From Myceligenerans pegani (lineage in GTDB: Bacteria; Actinomycetota; Actinomycetes; Actinomycetales; Cellulomonadaceae), in assembly GCF_014892515.1 (NCBI RefSeq), contig NZ_JADBGR010000054.1:1-64000 (forward strand): a stretch of DNA of 64,000 nt. The letters run 5' to 3'. The stretch's first letter is position 1. Every line of letters starts with the position of its first letter. Below the pieces are notes generated by a model that saw only the letters and a program-made list of their open reading frames with translations, ran no database searches and had not been told where the DNA came from. Positions 56,484 to 64,000 of this stretch are shown piece after piece. Made by a program: the position numbers and the translations under genes.

Positions 56484-57582
56484 GAACCGCCCCCACGGTG
56501 TCCCAGTGCCGGTCGGGCACGACGACGAGCTTGCCCACGAACGTCTTGCCCATGAAGGTCCGCTGCGCCTCGTGGAAGTCGGACAGCCGGAACGTGCGGT
56601 CCAGCAACGGCCTGATCTCGCCGTTCTCGATGTATCGCACCAGCCGGCGGAACGCCGTGCGCGTGCCCTGCGAGGAACCGTGCAGCTCCAGCTGCTTGAG
56701 ATACACGGTGCGCAGGTCGAGGTCGACCACCGGCCCCGCGATGGCGCCTGCCGTCGTGTACCGGCCCTCGGGCCGCAGGATGCGCAGCAGGTCGTTGAAC
56801 ATCGGGCCCGCGACCAGATCGGCGACGACGTCGACAGGCCCGTCCACGACGCGCTCGACCGCGGTGACCAGGTCGGGCACGTCCCGCAGGACGACGTCCT
56901 CGGCACCGATCTCCCGGAGCGCGTCCTGCTTGCCCGCGCTGGACACGGCGTACGGTACGGCGCCGCGCACCCGGGCGAGCTGGATGATCGCCGAGCCGAC
57001 GCCCCCCGACGCCCCGGTCACCAGGACCCGCTCCCCCGCGCCCAGGCGGGCCCGGTCGAGCATCTGCTCCGCGGTCAGGTAGGCGCAGCAGAACGTCGCC
57101 AGCTCGGCGTCGCCGATTCCGGAGGTGATCTCGTAGGCGTTCTCCGCCGGGACGGCGATGTACTCGGCGTAGCCGCCATCGCGCCCGTGGCCGATGTAGT
57201 CGATGTCGGCGAGGCTGTCGTCGCCCTCGGGCCGGTTGTAGATGCTGAAGTCCACCATCGCCCGCTCCCCGATGCGCCCGGCGGGCACGCCCGGGCCGAC
57301 CGCGACGATCTCGCCGACCGTGTCGGTGCCCTGGATGCGGGGAAACGTCAGGGTGGAGCGGCCGCGCCGCCAGGTGGAGACCGAGCCCGGATCGGTCTCG
57401 GTGCCGTAGGCGCCCTCGCGCACCCACACGTCCGTGTTGTTCATGCCGCAGGCGTGGACGTCGATGAGCACCTCGCCGGGCGCGGGCTCCGGCGTCGGCA
57501 CGTCGTCACTGTAGACAAGCTGGTCGAGGCCCCCGTGACCGAGGAGCCGCACCGCCTTCATCACCGCTGGGATCGGCGTCAT
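56470..57582 (-). CDS. Zinc-type alcohol dehydrogenase / quinone oxidoreductase family protein
   Basis: The 370-residue medium-chain dehydrogenase has GEVLIDVHACGMNNTDVWVREG, the structural PRIQGTDTVGEIVAVG segment, and the nucleotide-binding VLVTGASGGVGSAIIQLA. The Cys-rich zinc lobe is reduced and the catalytic Cys equivalent is GMNNTD, so it is closer to the zinc-free quinone oxidoreductase type. The ATG at 57582 (MTPIPAVMKAVRLLG) is supported by TATGCT 7 nt upstream. The 14-bp overlap with the racemase-family gene suggests that both act in one catabolic route. Confidence 0.87.
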   Translation of the reverse strand: MTPIPAVMKAVRLLGHGGLDQLVYSDDVPTPEPAPGEVLIDVHACGMNNTDVWVREGAYGTETDPGSVSTWRRGRSTLTFPRIQGTDTVGEIVAVGPGVPAGRIGERAMVDFSIYNRPEGDDSLADIDYIGHGRDGGYAEYIAVPAENAYEITSGIGDAELATFCCAYLTAEQMLDRARLGAGERVLVTGASGGVGSAIIQLARVRGAVPYAVSSAGKQDALREIGAEDVVLRDVPDLVTAVERVVDGPVDVVADLVAGPMFNDLLRILRPEGRYTTAGAIAGPVVDLDLRTVYLKQLELHGSSQGTRTAFRRLVRYIENGEIRPLLDRTFRLSDFHEAQRTFMGKTFVGKLVVVPDRHWDTVGAVHAAS

Positions 57583-57589
57583 CTGTGCG

Positions 57590-57595
57590 AGCATA
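57590..57595 (-). promoter_or_regulatory. Leaderless -10 for the dehydrogenase-racemase operon
   Basis: TATGCT (minus strand) is followed by CGCACAG and the ATG at 57582. Confidence 0.5.
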
Positions 57596-57723
57596 GGGGC
57601 ACGCGCGGGTCGCCGCCGACCGCGGCCCGAACGGTCCCCAGACGATCCCGGCGTGGGCACGGTCCCGCCCGCGCCACCAGGTGGGTATCGCGCCCGCGGC
57701 TACCGGCTGTCAGTGTCTCCACA

Positions 57724-57729
57724 TAGTCT
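57724..57729 (+). promoter_or_regulatory. Leaderless -10 for the XerC-like gene
   Basis: TAGTCT is followed by 7 nt and the ATG at 57737. Confidence 0.5.
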
Positions 57730-57736
57730 GACCTGC

Positions 57737-58765
57737 ATGGTTGCACCACCACGCCTGGAACGCCTCACCGTGGACGAGGCCGTCCGCCGCTACCTCGCCG
57801 CCGTCGAGATCGACACCGTCCGGGAGGTCCTCTCCCCCGCCACCGCGCGCAGCTACACTCGCGACGTGACGGAGTTCGCGCGGCTGGCCGGGCCCGCCAC
57901 GGTGCTCGACGACATCAGCGGCTCCGACGTGGACACCATCCTCGTGCGCTACCAGTCCGCGCCCGACGCCCGGTTCACGAACCCGGCAGCCAAGGCCGGC
58001 CCCGGCCGGTCCACCTCCACCGTCAACCGCTTCCGCCAGTCGGTCTCACGGTTCTTCTCCCACGCGGCCCGGGAGTGCTGGGTACAGGCCGACCCGATGC
58101 AGTGGGCCTCCCCGCCGGCCAGGAGCCGTGAGCCGCTGCGCACCGCCCGGACGGCCCTGTCCGCGGGCGCCGCCCGTTCCCTGCTGTCGGCCGACGACGC
58201 CGCCCCGTCCCGCGCCGACCAGGACCTCGCGGCCCGCGACCGCCTCGTCCTCGCGCTGCTCCTCGTCCTCGGCCCGCGTGTCTCCGAGCTGGCGCGGGCC
58301 GACCTCGCCGACATCTCCCGGAGCGACGACCACACCACCTGGCGGATCCGCGGCAAGGGCGGCAGCACCCGGACCGTCGCGCTCAGCCCGCCGCTCGCCG
58401 AGGCGCTCGACGCCTACCTGACCGGCCTGCGGCCGCGCCTCGCCGCCCGGCGGCCCGACGACGCCGACGCGCAGCGCGCCCTCCTGCTGTCCTGGCGCGG
58501 GCGCCGCATCGACACCCAGGCCGTGCGCGGCCTGCTGCGCCGCGCCGTCGACCGCATGCCCTCGCGGGTACGCCGCGAGGCCACCCCGCACGCCCTGCGT
58601 CACACCACCGCCACCGTGCTGGTCGCCGAGGGCTGGGACGTCAAAGTCGTCGCGGAGCTCCTCGGGCACGCCTCCATCGCCACCACCGGCGTCTATCTCG
58701 ACCGGATCGACGGCGAGCTCGCCGCCGCGATCCGGTCCCACCCGCTGGCGGCCGCCATCGAGTGA
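57737..58765 (+). CDS. XerC/D-like tyrosine recombinase
   Basis: The 342-residue recombinase has a core-binding domain (about 10-130, with a SPATARSYTRDVTEFARL segment) and a catalytic domain with R181 (LGPRVSELARADL), K207 (RGKGGSTRTVALS), the HALRHTTATVL motif and LLGHASIATTGVYLD with the nucleophilic Tyr. All catalytic residues are present. The length is somewhat larger than XerC (about 300 aa), owing to a Ser/Arg-rich linker at 130-165. It is a second or third recombinase of the window and may be the chromosomal dimer-resolution or a mobile-element enzyme; context does not decide. Confidence 0.88.
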   Translation: MVAPPRLERLTVDEAVRRYLAAVEIDTVREVLSPATARSYTRDVTEFARLAGPATVLDDISGSDVDTILVRYQSAPDARFTNPAAKAGPGRSTSTVNRFRQSVSRFFSHAARECWVQADPMQWASPPARSREPLRTARTALSAGAARSLLSADDAAPSRADQDLAARDRLVLALLLVLGPRVSELARADLADISRSDDHTTWRIRGKGGSTRTVALSPPLAEALDAYLTGLRPRLAARRPDDADAQRALLLSWRGRRIDTQAVRGLLRRAVDRMPSRVRREATPHALRHTTATVLVAEGWDVKVVAELLGHASIATTGVYLDRIDGELAAAIRSHPLAAAIE

Positions 58766-58848
58766 GATCAAGAGTGAGATCGAGCGAGACGGACAGGTGG
58801 CCGGTTGCGGGGCACGGTAAAAGTCCCGCGACCCGACCGGGCTCCCGG

Positions 58849-58854
58849 TACCGT
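58849..58854 (+). promoter_or_regulatory. Leaderless -10 for the phospholipase D gene
   Basis: TACCGT is followed by 7 nt and the GTG at 58862. Confidence 0.4.
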
Positions 58855-58861
58855 GAGCTTC

Positions 58862-60142
58862 GTGCCGTCTCGCAACATCCCCGGACTCACCATCGACGTC
58901 GCGCCCGACCTGCTGGGCCGGGCGCGGAAGTTCGCCCTGCGCGCCGGGCTCCTCGCTGCGGCCGTCCCGGTCACCGTGGCCGCCGCGCTGACCGTGACCG
59001 ACGCGGTCCGTCGTCGCATGCACCCGCTCACGGCCTCCTTCCCCACGGAGAAGCCTCTCACCGAGCACATCGAGGACACCGCCACCACCATCTACACCTA
59101 CGGCGCCGACCTGTACGACTCCATGCTGGAAGCCATCCACGGCGCCCGGCACACGGTCATGCTCGAGACGTACATCTGGAAGGACGACACCGTCGGCCGG
59201 CAGTTCAAGCAGGCCCTCATCGACGCCGCGGCCCGTGGCGTCAAGGTGTACGTCGTGGTCGACGGGTTCGCCAACCTCGTCGTGCCCCAGTCCTTCTTCC
59301 GCTTCCCGCCCGACGTGCACGTGCTGCGCTTCCCCGTGTTCCGCCCCGGCATGCTCGCGCTCAACGTCCGCAAGTCCGGCCGCGACCACCGCAAGATCCT
59401 CGTCGTGGACGACCGGATCGGCTACGTCGGCGGCTACAACATCGGCTCCATGTACGCCACGCAGTGGCGCGACACCCACATCCGGCTCGAGGGCTCGGCC
59501 GTGTGGGAACTACGCAACGCGTTCGTCGACTTCTGGAACCGCCACCGCACCGGCCGCCTGCCGCAGCTGACCGACGTCGGCTCCGAGAGCTGGCTCCCCC
59601 ACCTCAAGGCCGCGCGCAACGCGCCCTCCGAACTCGTCTTCCCCATCCGCGGCATCTACCTCGACGCGATCGACCGGGCGACCAGCCACGTCTACATCAC
59701 CCAGGCGTACTTCATCCCCGACCACGACATCCACACCGCGCTGCTCGCCGCCGCGGCGCGCGGCGTCGACATCCGCGTCCTGGTGCCCCACCGCTCCAAC
59801 CACGTCGTCGCCGACTGGCTCGCCCGCGGCCTGTACACCTCGCTCCTGCGCGGCGGCGTGCGGATCTTCCTCTACCAGGACGCCATGGTCCACGCCAAGA
59901 CCGCCACCGTCGACGGCCGCTGGACCACGATCGGCACCGCGAACATCGACCGCCTCAGCCTCACCGGGAACTACGAGGTAAATCTTGAGATCGTCGACCC
60001 GGCGCTCGCCGCCCGCATGGAGGACGTGTTCCGGCTCGACCTCACCAACGCGCGTGAACTGACCATCGACCAGTGGGAGAGACGTTCGGGGCTCGCAAAG
60101 GTCGGGGAGGCCCTCATCTCCCCGCTGCGCCCTCTGCTGTGA
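58862..60142 (+). CDS. Phospholipase D-family protein (cardiolipin synthase-like)
   Basis: The 426-residue protein has one N-terminal hydrophobic segment and two HKD modules: RDHRKILVVDDRIGYVGGYN and later VHAKTATVDGRWTTIGTANID. The second HKD lies within MVHAKTATVDG. In cardiolipin synthases these residues condense phospholipids. The GTG at 58862 starts VPSRNIPGLTIDV; an in-frame TTG at 58805 and GTG at 58853 are alternatives. The protein ends with a Glu/Arg-rich helix. It converges with the merR gene of the garA cluster with 35 bp between. Confidence 0.88.
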   Translation: MPSRNIPGLTIDVAPDLLGRARKFALRAGLLAAAVPVTVAAALTVTDAVRRRMHPLTASFPTEKPLTEHIEDTATTIYTYGADLYDSMLEAIHGARHTVMLETYIWKDDTVGRQFKQALIDAAARGVKVYVVVDGFANLVVPQSFFRFPPDVHVLRFPVFRPGMLALNVRKSGRDHRKILVVDDRIGYVGGYNIGSMYATQWRDTHIRLEGSAVWELRNAFVDFWNRHRTGRLPQLTDVGSESWLPHLKAARNAPSELVFPIRGIYLDAIDRATSHVYITQAYFIPDHDIHTALLAAAARGVDIRVLVPHRSNHVVADWLARGLYTSLLRGGVRIFLYQDAMVHAKTATVDGRWTTIGTANIDRLSLTGNYEVNLEIVDPALAARMEDVFRLDLTNARELTIDQWERRSGLAKVGEALISPLRPLL

Positions 60143-60177
60143 CGCGCTCTCCGTGACCCGGCGCGCGGGTCGCCGGG

Positions 60178-60804
60178 TCAGCCCGCGTTGCGCGCCTGGT
60201 CGCGCTGCAGGCGCCGGCGGGTGAACTCGTCGTTGCTCCCGGCGAGCGACTCGGCGAGGCCCTCGCCCTGCTCGGTGCCGACGTCGGGTCCGAACGTCTC
60301 GGTGGGCAGCTCCGAGAGCGTGCCCTCGATCTCGCGCCACACACGCCCCACGGCGATGCCGAACACGCCCTGCCCGCCCTGGACGAGGTCGACCACCTCG
60401 TCGGCGGACATGCACTCGTACACCGACGCGCCGTCGGACATGAGCGTGATCTGCGCGAGGTCGTGGACGCCCCGCTCGCGCAGATGGGTGACAGCGGTGC
60501 GGATCTGCTGCAGGGAGACGCCCGTGTCGAGGAGCCGTTTGACGACCTTGAGCACGAGGATGTCGCGGAAGCTGTACAGCCGGTGGGTGCCCGAGCCGGT
60601 CGCCGGCTTGATGCTGGGCTCGACGAGGCCGGTGCGCGCCCAGTAGTCGAGCTGCCGGTAGGTGATCCCGGCAACGGTGCACGCCGTGGTCCCGCGGTAG
60701 CCGGTGGACGCATCCTGCTCGGTCAGGTCCTCGCCGAAGAGGAGACCCTGAGCGCCGTGCGGGATCGGCTCGCCGGCGGCTCTGACCTCACCATGGGTGT
60801 TCAC
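60178..60804 (-). CDS. MerR-family transcriptional regulator (Rv1830-like)
   Basis: The 208-residue protein has an N-terminal Gly/Asp-rich tract and a MerR winged helix: GITYRQLDYWARTGLVEPSI, then KPATGSGTHRLYSFRDILVL, followed by the coiled helix SLQQIRTAVTHLRERGV and an effector part with VQGGQGVFGIAVGRVW. It is syntenic with M. tuberculosis Rv1830. The GTG at 60804 has AGGAGG 5 nt upstream. It is the last gene of the DUF881-garA-ftsR-DUF151-merR cluster. Confidence 0.88.
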   Translation of the reverse strand: MNTHGEVRAAGEPIPHGAQGLLFGEDLTEQDASTGYRGTTACTVAGITYRQLDYWARTGLVEPSIKPATGSGTHRLYSFRDILVLKVVKRLLDTGVSLQQIRTAVTHLRERGVHDLAQITLMSDGASVYECMSADEVVDLVQGGQGVFGIAVGRVWREIEGTLSELPTETFGPDVGTEQGEGLAESLAGSNDEFTRRRLQRDQARNAG

Positions 60805-60925
60805 TGTGCCTCCTGGAAAGTCTCATGACCACGCTAGGGCCGCCGATGACGTTCCCGGGCCAACCCGCCCGGCGTGTCGCCGCTGTGTCCTTCGTCGCTC
60901 TCCGGGTCGCGGCGCCGGCGACGGT

Positions 60926-61423
60926 TCACTGGCCCGGCGGACCGGAGAAGTCCTCCGGGCTGACGTGGTCCAGGAAGGCGCGGAACTTCTCCATCTCCTC
61001 GCGCTGTTCCACGTCGACGATCTCGACGCCGGCCAGTGCGACGATCTCGGCGGAGCACAGCACAGGGCTGCCGGTGCGCACCGCGAGGGCGATCGCGTCC
61101 GAGGCGCGCGAGTCGAGCCGGGCCCCGCCGGAGAGGACCAGCTCGGCGAAGTAGATGCCGCCCTCCAGGGCGACGATCTCGACCCGCTCCAGTTCGACGC
61201 CGACCGCGGCGAGCACGTCCCGGAGCAGGTCGTGCGTCATCGGACGGGGTGTGGCGAGGCCGGCCTGCGCCATGGCGATCGCACTGGCCTCGCGCGGGCC
61301 GATGACGATCGGGACCGCCAGGTCGGCAGCACTGTCCAGCAGCAGGACCACGATCTCCTGATCGCGCTGCTGCTGTCGGACGCCGAGGATCTCCACGGGA
61401 ACCATCGGCACGTCGGACGTCAC
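60926..61423 (-). CDS. DUF151 bifunctional nuclease-like protein
   Basis: The 165-residue protein has the DUF151 core: VPIVIGPREASAIAMAQ, PRPMTHDLLRDVLAAVGVEL and GARLDSRASDAIALAVRTGSPV. Plant relatives are bifunctional nucleases; in actinobacteria the role is unknown. It corresponds to Rv1829. The GTG at 61423 is supported by TACCGT 6 nt upstream; an ATG at 61405 is possible. The gap to ftsR is 21 bp. Confidence 0.88.
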   Translation of the reverse strand: MTSDVPMVPVEILGVRQQQRDQEIVVLLLDSAADLAVPIVIGPREASAIAMAQAGLATPRPMTHDLLRDVLAAVGVELERVEIVALEGGIYFAELVLSGGARLDSRASDAIALAVRTGSPVLCSAEIVALAGVEIVDVEQREEMEKFRAFLDHVSPEDFSGPPGQ

Positions 61424-61429
61424 CTTTTC

Positions 61430-61435
61430 ACGGTA
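61430..61435 (-). promoter_or_regulatory. Leaderless -10 for the DUF151 gene
   Basis: TACCGT (minus strand) is followed by GAAAAG and the GTG at 61423. Confidence 0.4.
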
Positions 61436-61444
61436 TGCCGCGCG

Positions 61445-62227
61445 TCAGAGATCCGCCACACCCTGGCGTACCCAGATCGCGTGCAACCGGGTCAGGAGTT
61501 CGCCGATCTCGGCCGCCATGGCGGCGGCCTCGCCGTGGGCGCTCGACGACTGGCGGCCGCGCCAGGGCGCGACGACCTGGTCGGCGAGGGCGACCTGACG
61601 GTCGGCCGCGCTGCGCAGCGTACGCAGGTGGCGGGGCTCGATGCCGTGCTCGGACAGCGCCACGGCGATGCGGACGACGTCGACGGACCCGGCACCCAGC
61701 ATTCCGTGCCCGCTCCGCTCGACGGCACCCACCCGGATCAGGTCGTCGACGAGTTCGGGCGACGCGCCGGCGGCCTCCGCGACCTGCTCGCGGGTCCAGC
61801 GCCGGCGGGCGGACGACTCCGCGGGCGCGAGCCGGGGGGCGGGCCGTGCCTCGTCGTCCCCTGCGTCCATCGCGGCCAGCCGCTCCTTGATGACCTTGAG
61901 CGGCAGGTAGGAGTCCCGCTGCTCGGTCAGGACATACCGCAGGCGCTCGACGTCGGCCTGGCTGTACTGCCGGTAGCCCGACGGCGTGCGCACCGGCGTG
62001 ATCAGCCCCTGCTCCTCCAGGAACCGGAGCTTGGAGTGCGACACGTCGCCGAACTCGGGGGCGAGCGCCCGCAGCACGTCGCTGATGCGCATCGTGGCCT
62101 GACGCGAGATCCCCCGCGGCCACGGCTCGGTGTCCTGCCCTCGCTCCCGCGCTCCTCTGTCCTGCGTGATGGCTCGCTCGGCCGGCCGCGGGTCGTCCGC
62201 GGCGCGGCGGGCGGCCCCTGACCTCAC
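61445..62227 (-). CDS. ftsR: MerR-family cell-division regulator FtsR
   Basis: The 260-residue MerR protein has MRISDVLRALAPEFGDVSHS, KLRFLEEQGLITPVRTPSGY and YLPLKVIKERLAAMD, then a helical C-terminal half ending LLTRLHAIWVRQGVADL. It is orthologous to Rv1828/FtsR, which activates ftsZ in corynebacteria. The GTG at 62227 overlaps the garA stop by 4 bp (GTGA); it gives a 45-residue charged N-terminal extension, so the ATG at 62092 is an alternative start. Coupling to garA favours the GTG. Confidence 0.9.
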   Translation of the reverse strand: MRSGAARRAADDPRPAERAITQDRGARERGQDTEPWPRGISRQATMRISDVLRALAPEFGDVSHSKLRFLEEQGLITPVRTPSGYRQYSQADVERLRYVLTEQRDSYLPLKVIKERLAAMDAGDDEARPAPRLAPAESSARRRWTREQVAEAAGASPELVDDLIRVGAVERSGHGMLGAGSVDVVRIAVALSEHGIEPRHLRTLRSAADRQVALADQVVAPWRGRQSSSAHGEAAAMAAEIGELLTRLHAIWVRQGVADL

Positions 62228-62712
62228 CGCTGCGGCACCCCCGGGAAGGACTGCGCCGACGCCTGCGGGCTGGCGTGGAACGTCAGGCGGAACTTGCCGA
62301 TCTGCACCTCGTCGCCCGTGGTGAGCCTGGCGCCGTCGATCCGTTCGCGGTTGACGTAGGTGCCGTTCAGCGAGCCGATGTCGCGCACGGTGAACGAGTC
62401 GCCCTCGCGCACGAACTCGGCGTGCTTGCGGGAGACCGTGACGTCGTCGAGGAAGATGTCGGCCTGTTCGCTGCGCCCGGCCACGCACCGGTCGGTGTCC
62501 AGGAGGAAACGGGCGCCGAAGCCGGGGCCCCGCTGCACGACGAGCAGCGCGGAGTGACGGGGCAGCGCGGCCACGGCCGCGGCCTCCTCGGGGCTGAGGG
62601 CGGTCCGTCCCGCGGCGGCGTCGTCCCCGGTCGGGAAGACGATACGGCCGAGATTGGCCGTGGTCGCCGTGGGGTCGGGGCCCGGATGAGGCTGGCCACT
62701 GGGGTCGGTCAT
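62224..62712 (-). CDS. garA: FHA-domain metabolic regulator GarA/OdhI
   Basis: The 162-residue protein matches GarA: HSALLVVQRGPGFGARFLLD, then GRSEQADIFLDDVTVSRKHAEF with the phosphothreonine-binding Arg/Ser and GSLNGTYVNRERIDG with conserved Asn. GarA inhibits 2-oxoglutarate dehydrogenase unless phosphorylated on its N-terminal threonines. Here the usual ETTS site reads TATTANLG (about residues 15-22), so the Thr pair is kept but the preceding Glu is lost. GAGGAGA is the ribosome site. It is syntenic with Rv1827. Confidence 0.93.
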   Translation of the reverse strand: MTDPSGQPHPGPDPTATTANLGRIVFPTGDDAAAGRTALSPEEAAAVAALPRHSALLVVQRGPGFGARFLLDTDRCVAGRSEQADIFLDDVTVSRKHAEFVREGDSFTVRDIGSLNGTYVNRERIDGARLTTGDEVQIGKFRLTFHASPQASAQSFPGVPQR

Positions 62713-62846
62713 CGGGTCTCCTCGGTGTGGGGAACGGGTTCGGACGTCTCGCCGGTGTGGCGCCGGGCGGCGGCACGGGTGCTGTCACGTGCGGGTTCAC
62801 GGGTAGCCCGGTCCGAACCAACCTACATGGCACCGGCCTGGATCGG

Positions 62847-64000
62847 CTACTCTTCGCTCGGTTCCGCGTGCTCGGGATCGGCCGGCGTGCGGGTCGCGTC
62901 GACGACGACGTGCTCCCGCCGGGTCACCTCCGCGACCGCCCCGGCATCGCGCAGCGTGGGCAGCGCGCCGCCCGGGATCTCCAGGGCACGGTCCACGGTC
63001 TCGGGGTCGCCGATCGCGATCCACGTGTACGGCGGCTCGAGCAGATGGCCGTCCAGGAGGATGCGGGGCCGTTCGTCGATCGTCTCCTCGAAGTGGCTGC
63101 TCGTGACGATCCTCACGTCGTTGACCTGCTGGGCCTCGACGCCGGCGTTGCGCAGCTCCTCGAGCATGTTGAACATGCTCGCCGCCGTGACCGTCCCCGG
63201 CCCGGCCTGGATCTCGACGACGACTCCGGGGCCCTCGGCCGGCAGGCGGCCGGACAGGATGCCCTCGTACTCGGCACGCTGTTCGGCCAGCTCGCGTGCC
63301 GCCCGGTCCTGGCCATCGGCCGAGAGCAGGTCGTCACGCACCCGGGTGAGGTTGGCGACCTCGTCGTCGAGCTGCTCGCCGCGCTGGGTCACCTCGTCGA
63401 GCAGGCGGACGAGCTCGTCCTGCCGCAGCGAGGCGAGCTGGTCCCCGGTGGACTGCGCCACCTGCACCGCGAGCGCGAACCCGAACGCGACACACAGGGC
63501 GGCGGCGATGTACTCCGCACGCCGGTTGCGCGGCCGGAACACCTGCCACAGCCGCCGGACGCCTCCGGTGGGCGCGGGGCGTGCGCCGTCGTCGCCGGCG
63601 TCCCTGTCGCCCTCGTCGTCCTGGGGTGCCGGGGCTGTCACGGCCGCCGCCTCCGCGCCCTCGGCGGGCCGCACCGGTCCCTCGGCGTGTTCCGCCGCCA
63701 GGTCGGGAGCCGGGTCGCGGGCCGTCGCGAGGTCGTCGGACCGTTCTCGCGTCCCGTCGTCCGCGGGCGGGGCCGGCTCGGCGTCGTGCGGCTCCCCCGC
63801 GTCGTCGGCAGGCGGTTCGGGGTGGTCATGGTGCGAGGCCCCGGGCCCGGCGCCGTGCGCGTCGGCATCCTCGGCCGCGGCGTTCTCGGCCTCGGCGTTC
63901 TCGGGCCGGATCTCTTCGGGGACGCTTTCCCGGGGAAGGGCCTTCTCCGGAAGGGTCTCGTCGGCCCCGGTGCCTTCGTCCGCGGCGTCCTGGGGCCGGG
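62847..64000 (-). CDS. DUF881 membrane protein (Rv1825-like) with long acidic N-terminus, 5' end outside window
   Basis: The conserved part has one helix (RRAEYIAAALCVAFGFALAVQ), a coiled coil (LASLRQDELVRLLDEVTQRGE) and the DUF881 domain with GPGVVVEIQAGPGTVTAASM, RIVTSSHFEET and YTWIAIGDPETVDRAL. It is syntenic with Rv1825, upstream of garA, but gcvH (Rv1826) is missing between them. The frame stays open and coding-like to the window edge: about 110 further residues rich in Glu, Ala, Asp and Pro (such as RPENAEAENAAAEDAD) precede the GTG at 63674, so that GTG is probably internal. Confidence 0.85.
   Translation of the reverse strand, partial: RPQDAADEGTGADETLPEKALPRESVPEEIRPENAEAENAAAEDADAHGAGPGASHHDHPEPPADDAGEPHDAEPAPPADDGTRERSDDLATARDPAPDLAAEHAEGPVRPAEGAEAAAVTAPAPQDDEGDRDAGDDGARPAPTGGVRRLWQVFRPRNRRAEYIAAALCVAFGFALAVQVAQSTGDQLASLRQDELVRLLDEVTQRGEQLDDEVANLTRVRDDLLSADGQDRAARELAEQRAEYEGILSGRLPAEGPGVVVEIQAGPGTVTAASMFNMLEELRNAGVEAQQVNDVRIVTSSHFEETIDERPRILLDGHLLEPPYTWIAIGDPETVDRALEIPGGALPTLRDAGAVAEVTRREHVVVDATRTPADPEHAEPSEE

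Noticed and set aside
1-64000. CRISPR array, restriction-modification system, biosynthetic gene cluster or prophage
   Set aside because: No spaced identical repeats, methylase/restriction pair, assembly-line enzymes or phage structural genes were recognised.

Overview
The window is about 72-75% GC by eye, is packed with genes whose third codon positions are almost always G or C, and carries actinobacterial signature loci: rbpA, a pafBC-tatAC-helY block, garA-ftsR-DUF151-merR, a 13E12/DUF222 HNH protein and an Lsr2-type DNA-binding tail. It is a chromosomal segment of a Micrococcales-type actinobacterium. The eukaryote-like UDP-glucose pyrophosphorylase and the CE1758/CE1759 flavin pair would suit Promicromonosporaceae or Cellulomonadaceae, but that family assignment is inference. 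No rRNA, tRNA, CRISPR array or insertion sequence was recognised.

Layout: 0-9.4 kb carries a DUF1851/Tdi1-like protein, a lipase maturation factor, a LysR/PLP-lyase divergent pair, a YciO/Sua5 protein, UDP-glucose pyrophosphorylase and a lemA/M48-TerB protease pair. 9.5-14.2 kb is more accessory: a DUF222-HNH protein, an IMPACT protein, an incomplete tyrosine-recombinase-like gene and a GNAT enzyme. 14.3-17.7 kb is the full ectoine/5-hydroxyectoine operon ectABCD. 17.7-23.0 kb is a minus-strand chain of six overlapping genes (DUF3866, DUF4129, small membrane protein, MoxR, DUF58, membrane protein). 23.0-31 kb is the conserved pafB-pafC-(two inserted genes)-tatA-tatC-helY block. 31-38.5 kb has an amidohydrolase, lnt, rbpA, an LLM flavin monooxygenase with its FMN reductase, and a PHP-type hydrolase. 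38.7-43.4 kb has a KfrA-like coiled-coil DNA-binding protein with a perfect palindromic operator over its own promoter, a TOPRIM protein, rnz and a tyrosine integrase with an unusual insertion. 43.5-54.9 kb has malic enzyme, galE, an exonuclease-fold/Lsr2 fusion, an orphan osmoprotectant-type ABC ATPase, an AraC/glyoxalase pair, a UvrA-like protein and a solute-binding lipoprotein. 55.4-60.1 kb has a proline racemase-family enzyme coupled to an alcohol dehydrogenase, a XerC-like recombinase and a phospholipase D/cardiolipin synthase. 60.2-64.0 kb is the minus-strand DUF881-garA-ftsR-DUF151-merR cluster in the same order as Mycobacterium tuberculosis Rv1825-Rv1830 but without gcvH.

Expression signals: about twenty genes have a TANNNT hexamer ending 6-7 nt before the start codon, the geometry of leaderless transcription; others are translationally coupled by ATGA/GTGA overlaps. 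rbpA has a GGAAC-N18-GTT promoter of the SigR type.

The least explained structures are an 88-bp array of eight 11-bp units with an invariant GCAYC core (55105-55192) lying 18 bp from a perfect 23-bp inverted repeat, the KfrA-like autoregulatory operator at 39803-39846, and the integrase whose catalytic domain is interrupted by a peptidoglycan-binding-like segment.
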